The notes under the pieces are model-generated. The model did not search any database and was not told the origin of the DNA. It saw only the letters and a list, made by a program, of their open reading frames with translations. From JAMXLO01 sp037201625 (GTDB lineage Bacteria > Pseudomonadota > Alphaproteobacteria > Acetobacterales > Acetobacteraceae), in contig JBBCGR010000003.1 of NCBI GenBank assembly GCA_037201625.1, positions 558,001 through 622,000 on the forward strand: DNA of 64,000 nucleotides, written 5' to 3'. The position numbers and the translations under genes are program-made. Shown here piece after piece: positions 1-7,425 of the stretch (its first letter is position 1; every line of letters starts with the position of its first letter).

Positions 1-609
1 AAGCCCGGCTTGAGCCTTGATCTGCCGTCGGAGGCGCGCTGGGAATACGCCTGCCGGGCCGGCACCGTTGAGGCAACCTATGCAGGTGGGATGCAGATCC
101 TGGGCGAATACAACGCGCCGGTGCTGGATGCGATCGCCTGGTACGGCGGCAACAGCGGGGTCGGCTTCGAACTCGACAATGGTTATTATTCCGGCGATTG
201 GCCGGGTAAGCAGTACGAGCACACGCGGGCGGGAACTCACCCGGTGGGGCAGAAGGTGCCGAACCAATGGGGGCTGCATGATATGCTCGGCAATGTCTGG
301 GAATGGTGTGCCGATCACTGGCACGGCAGCTACACGGGCGCGCCAGACGATGGTTCGGCATGGCTCGGTCGTCGAGGTGCAGCGTTCCGCGTCGTCCGCG
401 GTGGGTCCTGGGGCGTCGGTGCACGCGTTGTGCGGGCCGCACGTCGTAACCGCGTCGACCCGGCGCTCCGGGCCGGCAACCTGGGTTTTCGCTGCGCCCG
501 AGTTCAGGGTAATAGCGAAGCGCCTGCGGCGAAGCGCAGGGCGGGGAGGAGCAAGCCACGTGAGCGGAGCGAGCGGGCGGCGACGACCAGCCCGAAGCGG
601 CCGCGCTGA
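1..609 (+). CDS. Formylglycine-generating-enzyme-like (SUMF1/FGE-sulfatase) protein, C-terminal fragment
   Basis: The reading frame is open from the left edge, so the N-terminus lies outside the window. Visible SUMF1-fold motifs, in order: LPSEARWEYACRAGT, GNVWEWCADHW, RVVRGGSW and LGFRCAR, which are the conserved core of the family. Members oxidise a cysteine to formylglycine in sulfatases, or act as non-catalytic effector or binding domains, including variants in diversity-generating retroelement systems. The last ~35 residues are Arg/Ala-rich and low in complexity, probably a dispensable tail. Its convergent neighbour is the MNT-HEPN pair. Family call is firm; substrate and activity cannot be judged without the N-terminal half. 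Confidence 0.85.
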   Translation, partial: KPGLSLDLPSEARWEYACRAGTVEATYAGGMQILGEYNAPVLDAIAWYGGNSGVGFELDNGYYSGDWPGKQYEHTRAGTHPVGQKVPNQWGLHDMLGNVWEWCADHWHGSYTGAPDDGSAWLGRRGAAFRVVRGGSWGVGARVVRAARRNRVDPALRAGNLGFRCARVQGNSEAPAAKRRAGRSKPRERSERAATTSPKRPR

Positions 610-745
610 GACCACGCCGACTTGGCATCTGCCGCCGGGCTACGCATACGGGGTCTTGCATCGACGCCGCTTTGACTTGTCGGTTTCTCACCGCGTCGGT
701 CCGCCCGCAACTAGACTGGGCGATTTCCAATCGAAATTGCCGCGT

Positions 746-1138
746 TCAATTGCCGCCGCCAGTTGGCCGGACGATAGTCGCGATCGTCTCGATCAATTGC
801 GATGCCTCGTCGATGGCGCGCTCGGCCACCGCCAACGAAACGGCATGCTCCTGGCCGTAATCAGCGGCATTCTTCAACTCATACGACCAGCCCAGGAGCG
901 CAACCTGCGCGCGCCCGATCCGCATCTCTCCACGTGCCAGGCGCGCAAATTCGCTTCGCACACCGCTATGCGTCTTCGGCGCCTTGCCGCCGCATCCCAC
1001 AATGAACGCCAAGGCAGCATGATAGGCAGCCATGTACGCACTGCGCCCGGCCTCCTCGAAATACTCGCCGGCCAGGGCGTAACGAGCGAAACCGATGTTA
1101 TCGCGCGCCTTGGCAAGATGGCCCGCGGCGTCGTTCAT
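746..1138 (-). CDS. HEPN-domain protein (toxin half of an MNT-HEPN pair)
   Basis: 130 residues, the usual size of a free-standing HEPN protein, predicted all-helical. The conserved segment is AGRSAYMAAYHAAL, with Arg and His separated by seven residues. HEPN toxins of these modules are ribonucleases, and the paired nucleotidyltransferase silences them by AMPylation or binding. The start codon overlaps the stop of the upstream nucleotidyltransferase gene (ATGA), so the two are translationally coupled. The classic HEPN motif is R-x4-6-H; the longer spacing here may be normal for this subfamily or may mean weaker nuclease activity. No alternative family fits better. Confidence 0.82.
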   Translation of the reverse strand: MNDAAGHLAKARDNIGFARYALAGEYFEEAGRSAYMAAYHAALAFIVGCGGKAPKTHSGVRSEFARLARGEMRIGRAQVALLGWSYELKNAADYGQEHAVSLAVAERAIDEASQLIETIATIVRPTGGGN

Positions 1139-1458
1139 AAATCAAGCCCCTCGCTGCGGATCGCATCCATCAGCGGGAGCGACTGGTGATAGGCGCCGGC
1201 GTGGAAGGGCTTGGCCGAGATAACAGCGCCGGTATCCAGCAGGATGTCGGTCCCGAGTTCGGCAAGCCGGACGACCTCGTCAAACCAGGCATCGGGGTTA
1301 CGGATGAACACGGCAATATCGTAATCGGAATCGGGCTGGAAATCGCCGCGGGCGCGCGAGCCGAACAACACAGCACGCTCCAGGCGGTCACCGTAGGTTG
1401 CCGCCAAGGCCGCCCGAAAGCGGCGCAGCACCGGATCGTTGGCGATGTGCTCATTCAT
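1135..1458 (-). CDS. MNT-type minimal nucleotidyltransferase (antitoxin half of MNT-HEPN)
   Basis: 107 residues. The nucleotidyltransferase signature GSRARGDFQPDSDYDIAVF carries the GS motif and the DxD metal ligands. It belongs to the MNT/NTP_transf_2 family (MntA-like), which AMPylates or otherwise neutralises the partner HEPN protein. I prefer the ATG at 1458 because it begins the conserved MNEHIAND stretch just before the fold; an in-frame ATG at 1518 would add 20 poorly conserved residues and abut the DUF29 stop. The downstream HEPN gene overlaps by four bases. The DUF29 gene lies 60 bp upstream on the same strand and may share the transcript. Confidence 0.85.
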   Translation of the reverse strand: MNEHIANDPVLRRFRAALAATYGDRLERAVLFGSRARGDFQPDSDYDIAVFIRNPDAWFDEVVRLAELGTDILLDTGAVISAKPFHAGAYHQSLPLMDAIRSEGLDL

Positions 1459-1518
1459 GTTTCGCACCGGCAAACCGTAGCACACGGCGAGACTCTTGTC
1501 CCCGAGGGCAACCCGCAA

Positions 1519-2025
1519 CTACGGAGCGTCGCCCAGCAGTTCGTCCAGCGTCACCGGGCAGCGCTCGGGCAACGGCAGTGGCAGCACGCCGTCCATCGTC
1601 GGAGGCAACGCACGCAGCGCCTGGCGATGGATGCGGTCCAGATCCAGCCGCTGCCGCATCGATGGGGCAAACCGGTTCGCCGCCTGTGAGCGAAAGCCGC
1701 GCGCGTCCGCCTGCCGGTTCGCCGCATCGCGCGCGAGCGGCCAGCCTTGCGCCTTCAGGCTGTGCACCAGCGCCTGGAACAGCAGAGCTTCGACGGCGTG
1801 CATTTGCTCGCGGCCCACACTCTGGACCTCTTCGATGAGGTTCTCCCAGTCCACCAGGTCATTCACCCGTTCGCCGGCGGCGAGGGGACGCAACAGGAGT
1901 GCCTGACGCTCGGACCAGAGCAGAATGTCGCGCTCATACAGGTCGCACCTACCGGCCTCCTGCTCCGGGAGGTATGGCCGCCTCGGTGATGCACCAAGCC
2001 CTACATCGTCGCGCCCAGCACCCAC
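1519..2025 (-). CDS. DUF29 family protein
   Basis: The conserved body starts near 1944 with DLYERDILLWSERQA, followed by DWENLIEEVQSVGREQ, the hallmark of DUF29, a family of unknown function common in cyanobacteria and Alphaproteobacteria. Its usual N-terminus sits right at the DLYE motif, yet no ATG, GTG or TTG occurs there in frame. The nearest in-frame start is GTG at 2025, inside the 3' end of the dehydratase gene. The start is therefore uncertain, and N-terminal loss or a non-canonical start is possible. It lies upstream of, and co-directional with, the MNT-HEPN pair. Function unknown. Confidence 0.7.
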   Translation of the reverse strand: MGAGRDDVGLGASPRRPYLPEQEAGRCDLYERDILLWSERQALLLRPLAAGERVNDLVDWENLIEEVQSVGREQMHAVEALLFQALVHSLKAQGWPLARDAANRQADARGFRSQAANRFAPSMRQRLDLDRIHRQALRALPPTMDGVLPLPLPERCPVTLDELLGDAP

Positions 2026-3524
2026 GGCGCGAACTCGGCGGCGCCGAAGTCGAACTGCTCGCTCTTGGTCCGCTCGCCGCTCGCCACCCGCAGCATCAGT
2101 TCGAACACCCGCTGGCCGCATTGCTGCACGCTCTCCTCCCCGTCCAGGATGGTGCCGCAGTTCACGTCCATGTCGTCTTCCATCCGCTGGTACATCGGCG
2201 TGTTGGTCGCCAGCTTGATCGACGGCGAGGGCTTGCAGCCGAACACCGAGCCGCGGCCGGTGGTGAAGCACACCAGATTGGCGCCCCCCGCCACCTGGCC
2301 GGTCGCCGACACCGGGTCGTAGCCCGGCGTGTCCATGAACACGAAGCCTTTCGCCGTCACAGGTTCGGCGTAGCCCACGACGTCGACCAGGTTGGTGGAG
2401 CCCGCCTTCGCCATCGCGCCCAGCGACTTCTCCAGGATCGTGGTCAGCCCGCCCGCTTTGTTGCCCGGCGAGGGGTTGGCGTTCATCTCGGCGCCCTCGC
2501 GGGCGGTGTAGTCCTCCCACCAGCGCATCAGCGCGACCAGCTTTTCCCCGACCTCGCGCGACACCGCGCGGCGGGTCAGCAGGTGCTCGGCGCCATAGGT
2601 CTCCGGCGTCTCCGACAGGATCACCGAGCCGCCATGCCGCACCAGCAGGTCGCTGGCCGCGCCGAGCGCCGGATTGGCCGAGACGCCGGAATAGCCGTCG
2701 GAGCCGCCGCATTGCAGCGCCACCGTCAGTTCGCTCGCCGGCACCGGTTCCCGCCGCACGTCGTTGGCCTCGGCCAGCACCTCGCGCACGAACGCGACGC
2801 CCGCCTCCACCGTCTTGCGCGTGCCGCCCATCGACTGGATGTCCATGTCGCGGATGCGGCCGGCGAGGCGCTGCTCCTCCATCAGGCCGCGCACCTGGTT
2901 CACCTCGCAGCCCAGGCCCAGCACGACGACATGCGAGAAGTTCACGTGCCGCGCGTAACCCGCCAGCGTGCGGCGCAGCACGCGCAACGGCTCGCTCTCG
3001 GTCATGCCGCATCCGGTCTTGTGGGTCAGCGCGACCACGCCGTCGACATTGGGAAATTCCGCCAGCGGATCGTGGCCGGTGAACGGGTTGCGGCGGAACA
3101 CATCGGCGATCATCCCGGCGACATGCGCCGAGCAGTTCACGCTGGTGAGGATACCGATGTAGTTACGCGTGGCGACGCGGCCGTCGGGGCGGCGGATGCC
3201 GTCGAAGGTCATCGGCGTATTGGCATAGTCGGTCGGGCGCGCGTCGATGCCGTAGGCGTAGTCCTTGGCGAAGTCGCCCATCTCGCAGTTGTGCACGTGC
3301 ACGTGCTGGCCGGGCGCGATCGCGGTGGCGGCGAAGCCGATGATCTGGCCGTAGCGCCGCACCGCCTCGCCCGCGGCGATCGGCCGCACCGCCACCTTGT
3401 GGCCGGCGGGAATCCGGTCCGTCGCGGCGACGCCCTCCGCGACCGGCGTTCCCGGCAGCAGCGTGGCGCGCGCGATGACGATGCCGTCATCGGGGTGCAG
3501 GCGGATGACGGACGGTGCGGTCAT
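2001..3524 (-). CDS. Altronate/galactarate dehydratase family protein (UxaA/GarD type)
   Basis: 507 residues, close to UxaA and GarD. The N-terminal ~90 residues form an SAF-type domain (LHPDDGIVIARATLLPG, then the HVHNCEMGDFAKDYAYG linker); the rest is the UxaA catalytic body with RVATRNYIGILTSVNCS, THKTGCGM and GLGCEVNQ. The family dehydrates sugar acids such as altronate or galactarate to 2-keto-3-deoxy acids using Fe(II). The HpcH/HpaI aldolase 234 bp upstream on the same strand would cleave such products, suggesting a sugar-acid degradation unit. The exact substrate cannot be read from sequence. Its 3' end overlaps the possible start of the DUF29 gene. Confidence 0.88.
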   Translation of the reverse strand: MTAPSVIRLHPDDGIVIARATLLPGTPVAEGVAATDRIPAGHKVAVRPIAAGEAVRRYGQIIGFAATAIAPGQHVHVHNCEMGDFAKDYAYGIDARPTDYANTPMTFDGIRRPDGRVATRNYIGILTSVNCSAHVAGMIADVFRRNPFTGHDPLAEFPNVDGVVALTHKTGCGMTESEPLRVLRRTLAGYARHVNFSHVVVLGLGCEVNQVRGLMEEQRLAGRIRDMDIQSMGGTRKTVEAGVAFVREVLAEANDVRREPVPASELTVALQCGGSDGYSGVSANPALGAASDLLVRHGGSVILSETPETYGAEHLLTRRAVSREVGEKLVALMRWWEDYTAREGAEMNANPSPGNKAGGLTTILEKSLGAMAKAGSTNLVDVVGYAEPVTAKGFVFMDTPGYDPVSATGQVAGGANLVCFTTGRGSVFGCKPSPSIKLATNTPMYQRMEDDMDVNCGTILDGEESVQQCGQRVFELMLRVASGERTKSEQFDFGAAEFAPWVLGATM

Positions 3525-3758
3525 GGCGGCCTCCTGGGCGGGAATGGCCGGGGAATTCAGGGATGCTGTCCGGCCGGCACCATCATAGCGGCCTGGCTGT
3601 GGTCATGTCGCCAGGGCGGGAGCCGTATGCTGGCCGTCCATGACCTGCGCGGGACAAGGTCGGGCGGGGGCCGGGTCGCATCCCGGCGATGCCAATGGCA
3701 CATTCCCCCGCGCGCCGTGTGGAACGCTATCGGGCCCGGTGGACGGGCCCAGCCGTGT

Positions 3759-4538
3759 TCAGGATGCGATGTCGCCGGCCGCCTTGCGCGTCGCCGTCAC
3801 TTCCGACCGCGCCATGCGGGCCATCAGGCCGCTGTCGTTGGCGATGGTGACGAAGTGGAAGCCCATGCCGATCATGCGCGCGGCATAGGCCGAGGTGCCG
3901 TTGTGCAGGCCGGCGAACTTGCCGTGCTTCTTGCAGGACGCCAGCAGCTTCTCATAGATGCCGAGGATCAGCGGTTCCTCGCGGTCCAGCGTGGGGATCA
4001 GGCCGAGCGACAGGCCCATGTCGGACGGGCCGATATAGATGCCGCTGATGCCGGGCACCGACAGGATATCATCGATGTTGTCGATGCCTTCCTGGGTCTC
4101 GATCATCGGGATCACCAGCACTTCGTCGTTGGCGGTCTTCTGATAGTTGCTGGCTTCACCGTACATCGCCGCGCGGATCGGGCCGTTGCTGCGCTTGCCC
4201 ATCGGCGGATACAGCGAGTACGACGCCAGCGCCTGTGCTTCGGCCTTGGTGTTCACCATCGGGCAGATGATGCCCATGGCACCGCCGTCCAGCGCCTTGC
4301 CGATGATGCCCGGCTCGTTCCACGGCACGCGCACCAGCGGCGTGATCGGATGCGCCTGCATCGCCTGGAAGCACTGCACCATGGACTCATAATCCTGCAC
4401 GCCGTGCTGCATATCCACGGTCACGCTGTCCCAGCCGCACTGGGCCATCACCTCGGCGGAGAACCCCGACGGAATGGCCAGCCAGCCGTTCACGCACGCC
4501 TTGCCTGACGCAAGCCGCGCCTTGAGTTTGTTGGACAT
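3759..4538 (-). CDS. HpcH/HpaI-type class II aldolase (2-keto-3-deoxy-sugar-acid or 4-hydroxy-2-oxo-acid aldolase)
   Basis: 259 residues, the normal length of GarL, HpcH and YfaU aldolases. Conserved segments: DSVTVDMQHGVQDY, LVRVPWNEPGIIGKALDGG, GIICPMVN, IPMIETQEGIDNIDDI and GISGIYIGPSDMGLSLG. The E and D in the last two match the divalent-metal ligands of the family. It cleaves 2-keto-3-deoxy acids to pyruvate plus an aldehyde. It is co-directional with the dehydratase downstream, consistent with consecutive pathway steps. The start at 4538 follows a purine-rich stretch. Substrate remains inferred. Confidence 0.88.
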   Translation of the reverse strand: MSNKLKARLASGKACVNGWLAIPSGFSAEVMAQCGWDSVTVDMQHGVQDYESMVQCFQAMQAHPITPLVRVPWNEPGIIGKALDGGAMGIICPMVNTKAEAQALASYSLYPPMGKRSNGPIRAAMYGEASNYQKTANDEVLVIPMIETQEGIDNIDDILSVPGISGIYIGPSDMGLSLGLIPTLDREEPLILGIYEKLLASCKKHGKFAGLHNGTSAYAARMIGMGFHFVTIANDSGLMARMARSEVTATRKAAGDIAS

Positions 4539-4648
4539 GTGAGGTGTTTCCCCCGCTGCGAAATGAGAGCCGCACGCTAGGCGTGAGGCATCGGTGCGTC
4601 AACGCGCCGAAGGCTCAATACTGGCTCGACATGTTGCGGTGTGCTGCC

Positions 4649-5632
4649 TCATATCCGAAGCACCGCGGCACCTTGCAGGCGGCCCGCGCGCAGGTCGTCC
4701 AGTGCCTCATTCGCCTGCTCCAGCGGATACGGCAGCGTGCGGACCCGAACCGGTACCTTGGGCGCCAGAGCGAGGAATTCCTCGCCATCCTGGCGCGTCA
4801 GGTTGGCCACCGAGCGAAGTACGCGCTCGCCCCACAGGATGTCGTAGGAAAACGCCGGGATGAGGCTCATGTGGATACCCGCGCACACGACCGTCCCGCC
4901 GCGCTCCACGGCCTTCAGGGCAGCCGGCACCAGCGGCCCGACGGGTGCGAAGATGATCGCCGCATCCAGCGTCTCGGGCGGCATCTGGTCGGAGCCGCCG
5001 GCCCACACGGCCCCGAGCGAGCGTGCGAAGTCCTGTGCGTCGGTGTCGCCGGGACTGGTGAAGGCGTAGACCTCGCGGCCCTGCCAGCGCGCGACCTGGG
5101 CGATGATGTGGGCGGCCGCGCCGAAGCCGTACAGGCCGAGCCGCTGCGCCTCGCCGGCCATGCGGAGTGAGCGGTAGCCGATCAGGCCGGCGCACAGCAG
5201 AGGCGCGGCCTCCATGTCGTCGTAGCCGTCCGGGATCGCAAAGCAGTAGCGCTGGTCCGCCACGGCGAATTCCGCGTAGCCGCCGTCGATCTGGTAGCCG
5301 GTAAACCGCGCGCGGTCGCACAGGTTCTCGCGTCCAGCGCGGCAGAACGGGCATTCGCCGCAGGTCCAGCCGAGCCACGGCACGCCGACGCGGTCCCCGA
5401 GTGCGAAGCGCTCCACGCCGGCGCCGAGCGCTGCCACATGGCCGATGATTTCATGGCCGGGGATCAGCGGCAGCGTGGGCTTCGTGAGGTCGCCGTCGAT
5501 CACATGCAGGTCGGTGCGGCACACCGCGCAGGCGTGCACGCGCAGCAGGACCTGGCCCGGCCCCGGCGAGGGGACCGCGATGGCGCGAAGCTGCAGCCGC
5601 TGCCGCGCGCCGGGAAACACCATCGCCCGCAT
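4649..5632 (-). CDS. Zinc-dependent alcohol dehydrogenase family protein
   Basis: 327 residues from the second of two adjacent Mets (MRAMVF). Medium-chain dehydrogenase layout: catalytic-zinc motif CRTDLH (Cys38), PGHEIIGH, then the structural-zinc loop CGECPFCRAGRENLC. The dinucleotide-binding stretch GLYGFGAAAHIIAQVA follows near the middle. It is shorter than typical ADHs but complete, and resembles the AdhP-like family annotated from other Proteobacteria. It oxidises or reduces alcohol/aldehyde pairs with NAD(P); the specific substrate is unknown. It is transcribed toward the aldolase gene with a 110-bp gap, so co-expression is possible. The divergent neighbour is the Hint protein. Confidence 0.88.
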   Translation of the reverse strand: MRAMVFPGARQRLQLRAIAVPSPGPGQVLLRVHACAVCRTDLHVIDGDLTKPTLPLIPGHEIIGHVAALGAGVERFALGDRVGVPWLGWTCGECPFCRAGRENLCDRARFTGYQIDGGYAEFAVADQRYCFAIPDGYDDMEAAPLLCAGLIGYRSLRMAGEAQRLGLYGFGAAAHIIAQVARWQGREVYAFTSPGDTDAQDFARSLGAVWAGGSDQMPPETLDAAIIFAPVGPLVPAALKAVERGGTVVCAGIHMSLIPAFSYDILWGERVLRSVANLTRQDGEEFLALAPKVPVRVRTLPYPLEQANEALDDLRAGRLQGAAVLRI

Positions 5633-5712
5633 CATCCGGTCACATCACTTGAGATTGCTACCCACGACAAGTTTTTTACTCATCTCCATCGTCGGCGCAT
5701 ACATTTGATTAA

Positions 5713-5741
5713 CGCCGACCCAAGACGATCGGGTGTCGGCG
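5713..5741 (+). promoter_or_regulatory. Hairpin in the leader of the Hint-domain gene
   Basis: CGCCGAC (5713-5719) and GTCGGCG (5735-5741) form a perfect 7-bp inverted repeat with a 15-base loop. It sits immediately upstream of the strong ribosome binding site GGAGGT at 5744-5749 and the ATG at 5759. It could be a leader hairpin or an operator in the divergent intergenic region. Its function is not shown. Confidence 0.3.
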
Positions 5742-5758
5742 CGGGAGGTAACATAGAA

Positions 5759-7264
5759 ATGGCTGTGTTGTCCGTCGGCGCCGGTCAGACCTACGGAACG
5801 CTGTCCGCAGCCGTGGTGGACGCCCAGGACGGCGACGTCATCCAGCTTCAGCCTGGGTTGTACGTCGACGACTTCGCGACCATCACGAAGCAGATCACCA
5901 TCGAGGGTGTCGGACCGGGGCGCGCCCATCTGCAGGCTGATTCGCCGCCGCCGAACGGCAAGGCGATCCTGGTCACCAACGGCAACATCACGCTGCGCAA
6001 CCTGGAATTTTCCGGAGCCGCGGTGGCCGACGGCAACGGCGCGGGCATCCGCTATGAAGGCGGCAACCTGACGATCGACAACTGCTATTTCCACGACAAC
6101 CAGGATGGCATGCTGGCGGCCGACAGCCCGGCGGGCAGCATCACCATCACCAACTCGGAATTCGACCACAACGGCACCGGCGATGGCCAGACCCACAACC
6201 TGTACGTCAACCAGGTCGGCACGCTCACCATCACCGACAGTTATTTCCACGACGCGGTCATCGGCCACGAAATCAAGAGCCGCGCGCTGAACACGATCGT
6301 CCAGGGCAGCACGATCGTCGACGGCGCCGATGGCACGGCCAGCTACAGCATCGACCTGCCGAATGGCGGCAATGCCATCATCAGCGATGTGTTCATCGAG
6401 CAGGGACCGAATTCCGACAATCCCGCCATCATTCACTTCGGTGGCGAATCGGAGCCGTACCCTGGGTCGAGCCTGTCCATCAACGATAATATCATTCGCA
6501 ACGATCTGCCGTCGGGGTCGGCGGTCGCGGTGCTGAATCACACGACGCTGACGGTCAGTTTCGTCGGCAATGACGTGTATGGCCTGAACAGCGGGCAGAT
6601 CGCCAGCGGGCCGGTCAGTGAATCGGGCACCACGTTCCTGGACACCCCGCCGCCCATTCCGTGCTTCCTGGCGGGCACGCTGATCGCCACCGATGAAGGC
6701 GAGATCCCGATCGAGCACCTGCGGATCGGTGCCCGCGTGGTGGTGCATTTCGGCGCGCTGCCCGCGGAGGTGATCTGGCTTGGTCACCGGCGCGTCGACT
6801 GCCGGCGCCACAAGACGCCGCTTGCGGTGTGGCCGGTGCGGGTTGCCGCCGGCGCGCTCGGCCCCGATCAGCCGCGCCGCGATCTGTGGCTGTCGCCCGA
6901 GCATGCCGTGTTCGTGAACGACGTGCTCATCCCGGTCAGGCTGCTGGTGAACGGCTCCACCGTCATCCAGGTGCGGGTCGACGAGGTGACCTACCATCAT
7001 GTGGAGCTTGCGCGGCACAATGTGGTGCTGGCCGAGGGGCTGCCGGTCGAATCGTATCTCGACACCGGCAACCGGGCGAATTTCGCCGGTGGACGGCTGG
7101 TGATGCTGCATCCGGATTTTGGCTGGCGGCAGTGGGAGGCGCTCGGATGCGCGCCTCTGGTCGTGACCGGACAGCCGCTGGCCCAGGCACGGGCGACGAT
7201 CGCTGCGATTGCCGCGACGAACGTTCAGCAGCAGCCGCGGAAACGTCCCTTGCCGACCGCATAG
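5759..7264 (+). CDS. Right-handed beta-helix protein with C-terminal Hint (Hedgehog/intein-type) domain
   Basis: 501 residues from the ATG at 5759, preceded by GGGAGGTAAC. Residues ~1-290 are Gly/Asn/Asp-rich repeats typical of a pectate-lyase-like parallel beta-helix (repeated ITNSEFDHNGTG-like rungs). Residues ~302-440 form a Hint_2-type domain: Cys302 in PCFLAGTLI, then LRIGARVVV, RRDLWLSPEHAVFV and YHHVELARHNVVLAEGLP. Hint domains self-cleave after an N-S acyl shift at the leading Cys. No signal peptide is visible, so any export would use another route (for example type I). Such proteins recur in Acetobacteraceae and Rhodobacterales as probable surface or secreted proteins. The 3' end overlaps the convergent ybdD-like gene by 40 bp. 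Confidence 0.88.
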   Translation: MAVLSVGAGQTYGTLSAAVVDAQDGDVIQLQPGLYVDDFATITKQITIEGVGPGRAHLQADSPPPNGKAILVTNGNITLRNLEFSGAAVADGNGAGIRYEGGNLTIDNCYFHDNQDGMLAADSPAGSITITNSEFDHNGTGDGQTHNLYVNQVGTLTITDSYFHDAVIGHEIKSRALNTIVQGSTIVDGADGTASYSIDLPNGGNAIISDVFIEQGPNSDNPAIIHFGGESEPYPGSSLSINDNIIRNDLPSGSAVAVLNHTTLTVSFVGNDVYGLNSGQIASGPVSESGTTFLDTPPPIPCFLAGTLIATDEGEIPIEHLRIGARVVVHFGALPAEVIWLGHRRVDCRRHKTPLAVWPVRVAAGALGPDQPRRDLWLSPEHAVFVNDVLIPVRLLVNGSTVIQVRVDEVTYHHVELARHNVVLAEGLPVESYLDTGNRANFAGGRLVMLHPDFGWRQWEALGCAPLVVTGQPLAQARATIAAIAATNVQQQPRKRPLPTA

Positions 7265-7425
7265 CGGGCAGCCTGCCGTTCACGGAAGAACTCCTCATAG
7301 GTCATCACGGGTTGGTCGGGATGCGTGGCCTCGGTGTGGGTCACGTAGGTCCGATAGTCCGGCACGCCCACCATCAGGCGTGCGGTCTGGGTCACGACCT
7401 CGCAGACCAGCCGCAGTCTAGTCAT
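7225..7425 (-). CDS. YbdD/YjiX family small protein (CstA partner)
   Basis: 66 residues starting MTRLRLVCEVV. The family signature is visible: GVPDYRTYVTHTEATHPDQPVMTYEEFFRERQAARY, shown here as GVPDYRTYVTHT and MTYEEFFRERQAARY, with the typical C-terminal FRGCC. YbdD-like proteins are usually encoded directly after CstA/BtsT pyruvate transporters, as here, where the gene overlaps the cstA 3' end. The role is unknown but tied to that transporter. An alternative ATG three codons upstream (7434) is possible. The last 40 bp overlap the convergent Hint-protein gene. Confidence 0.9.
   Translation of the reverse strand: MTRLRLVCEVVTQTARLMVGVPDYRTYVTHTEATHPDQPVMTYEEFFRERQAARYAVGKGRFRGCC

Noticed and set aside
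1899..4508. An 869-codon plus-strand open frame across the dehydratase and aldolase genes.
   Set aside because: It is antisense to both genes, with composition typical of a GC-rich shadow frame.
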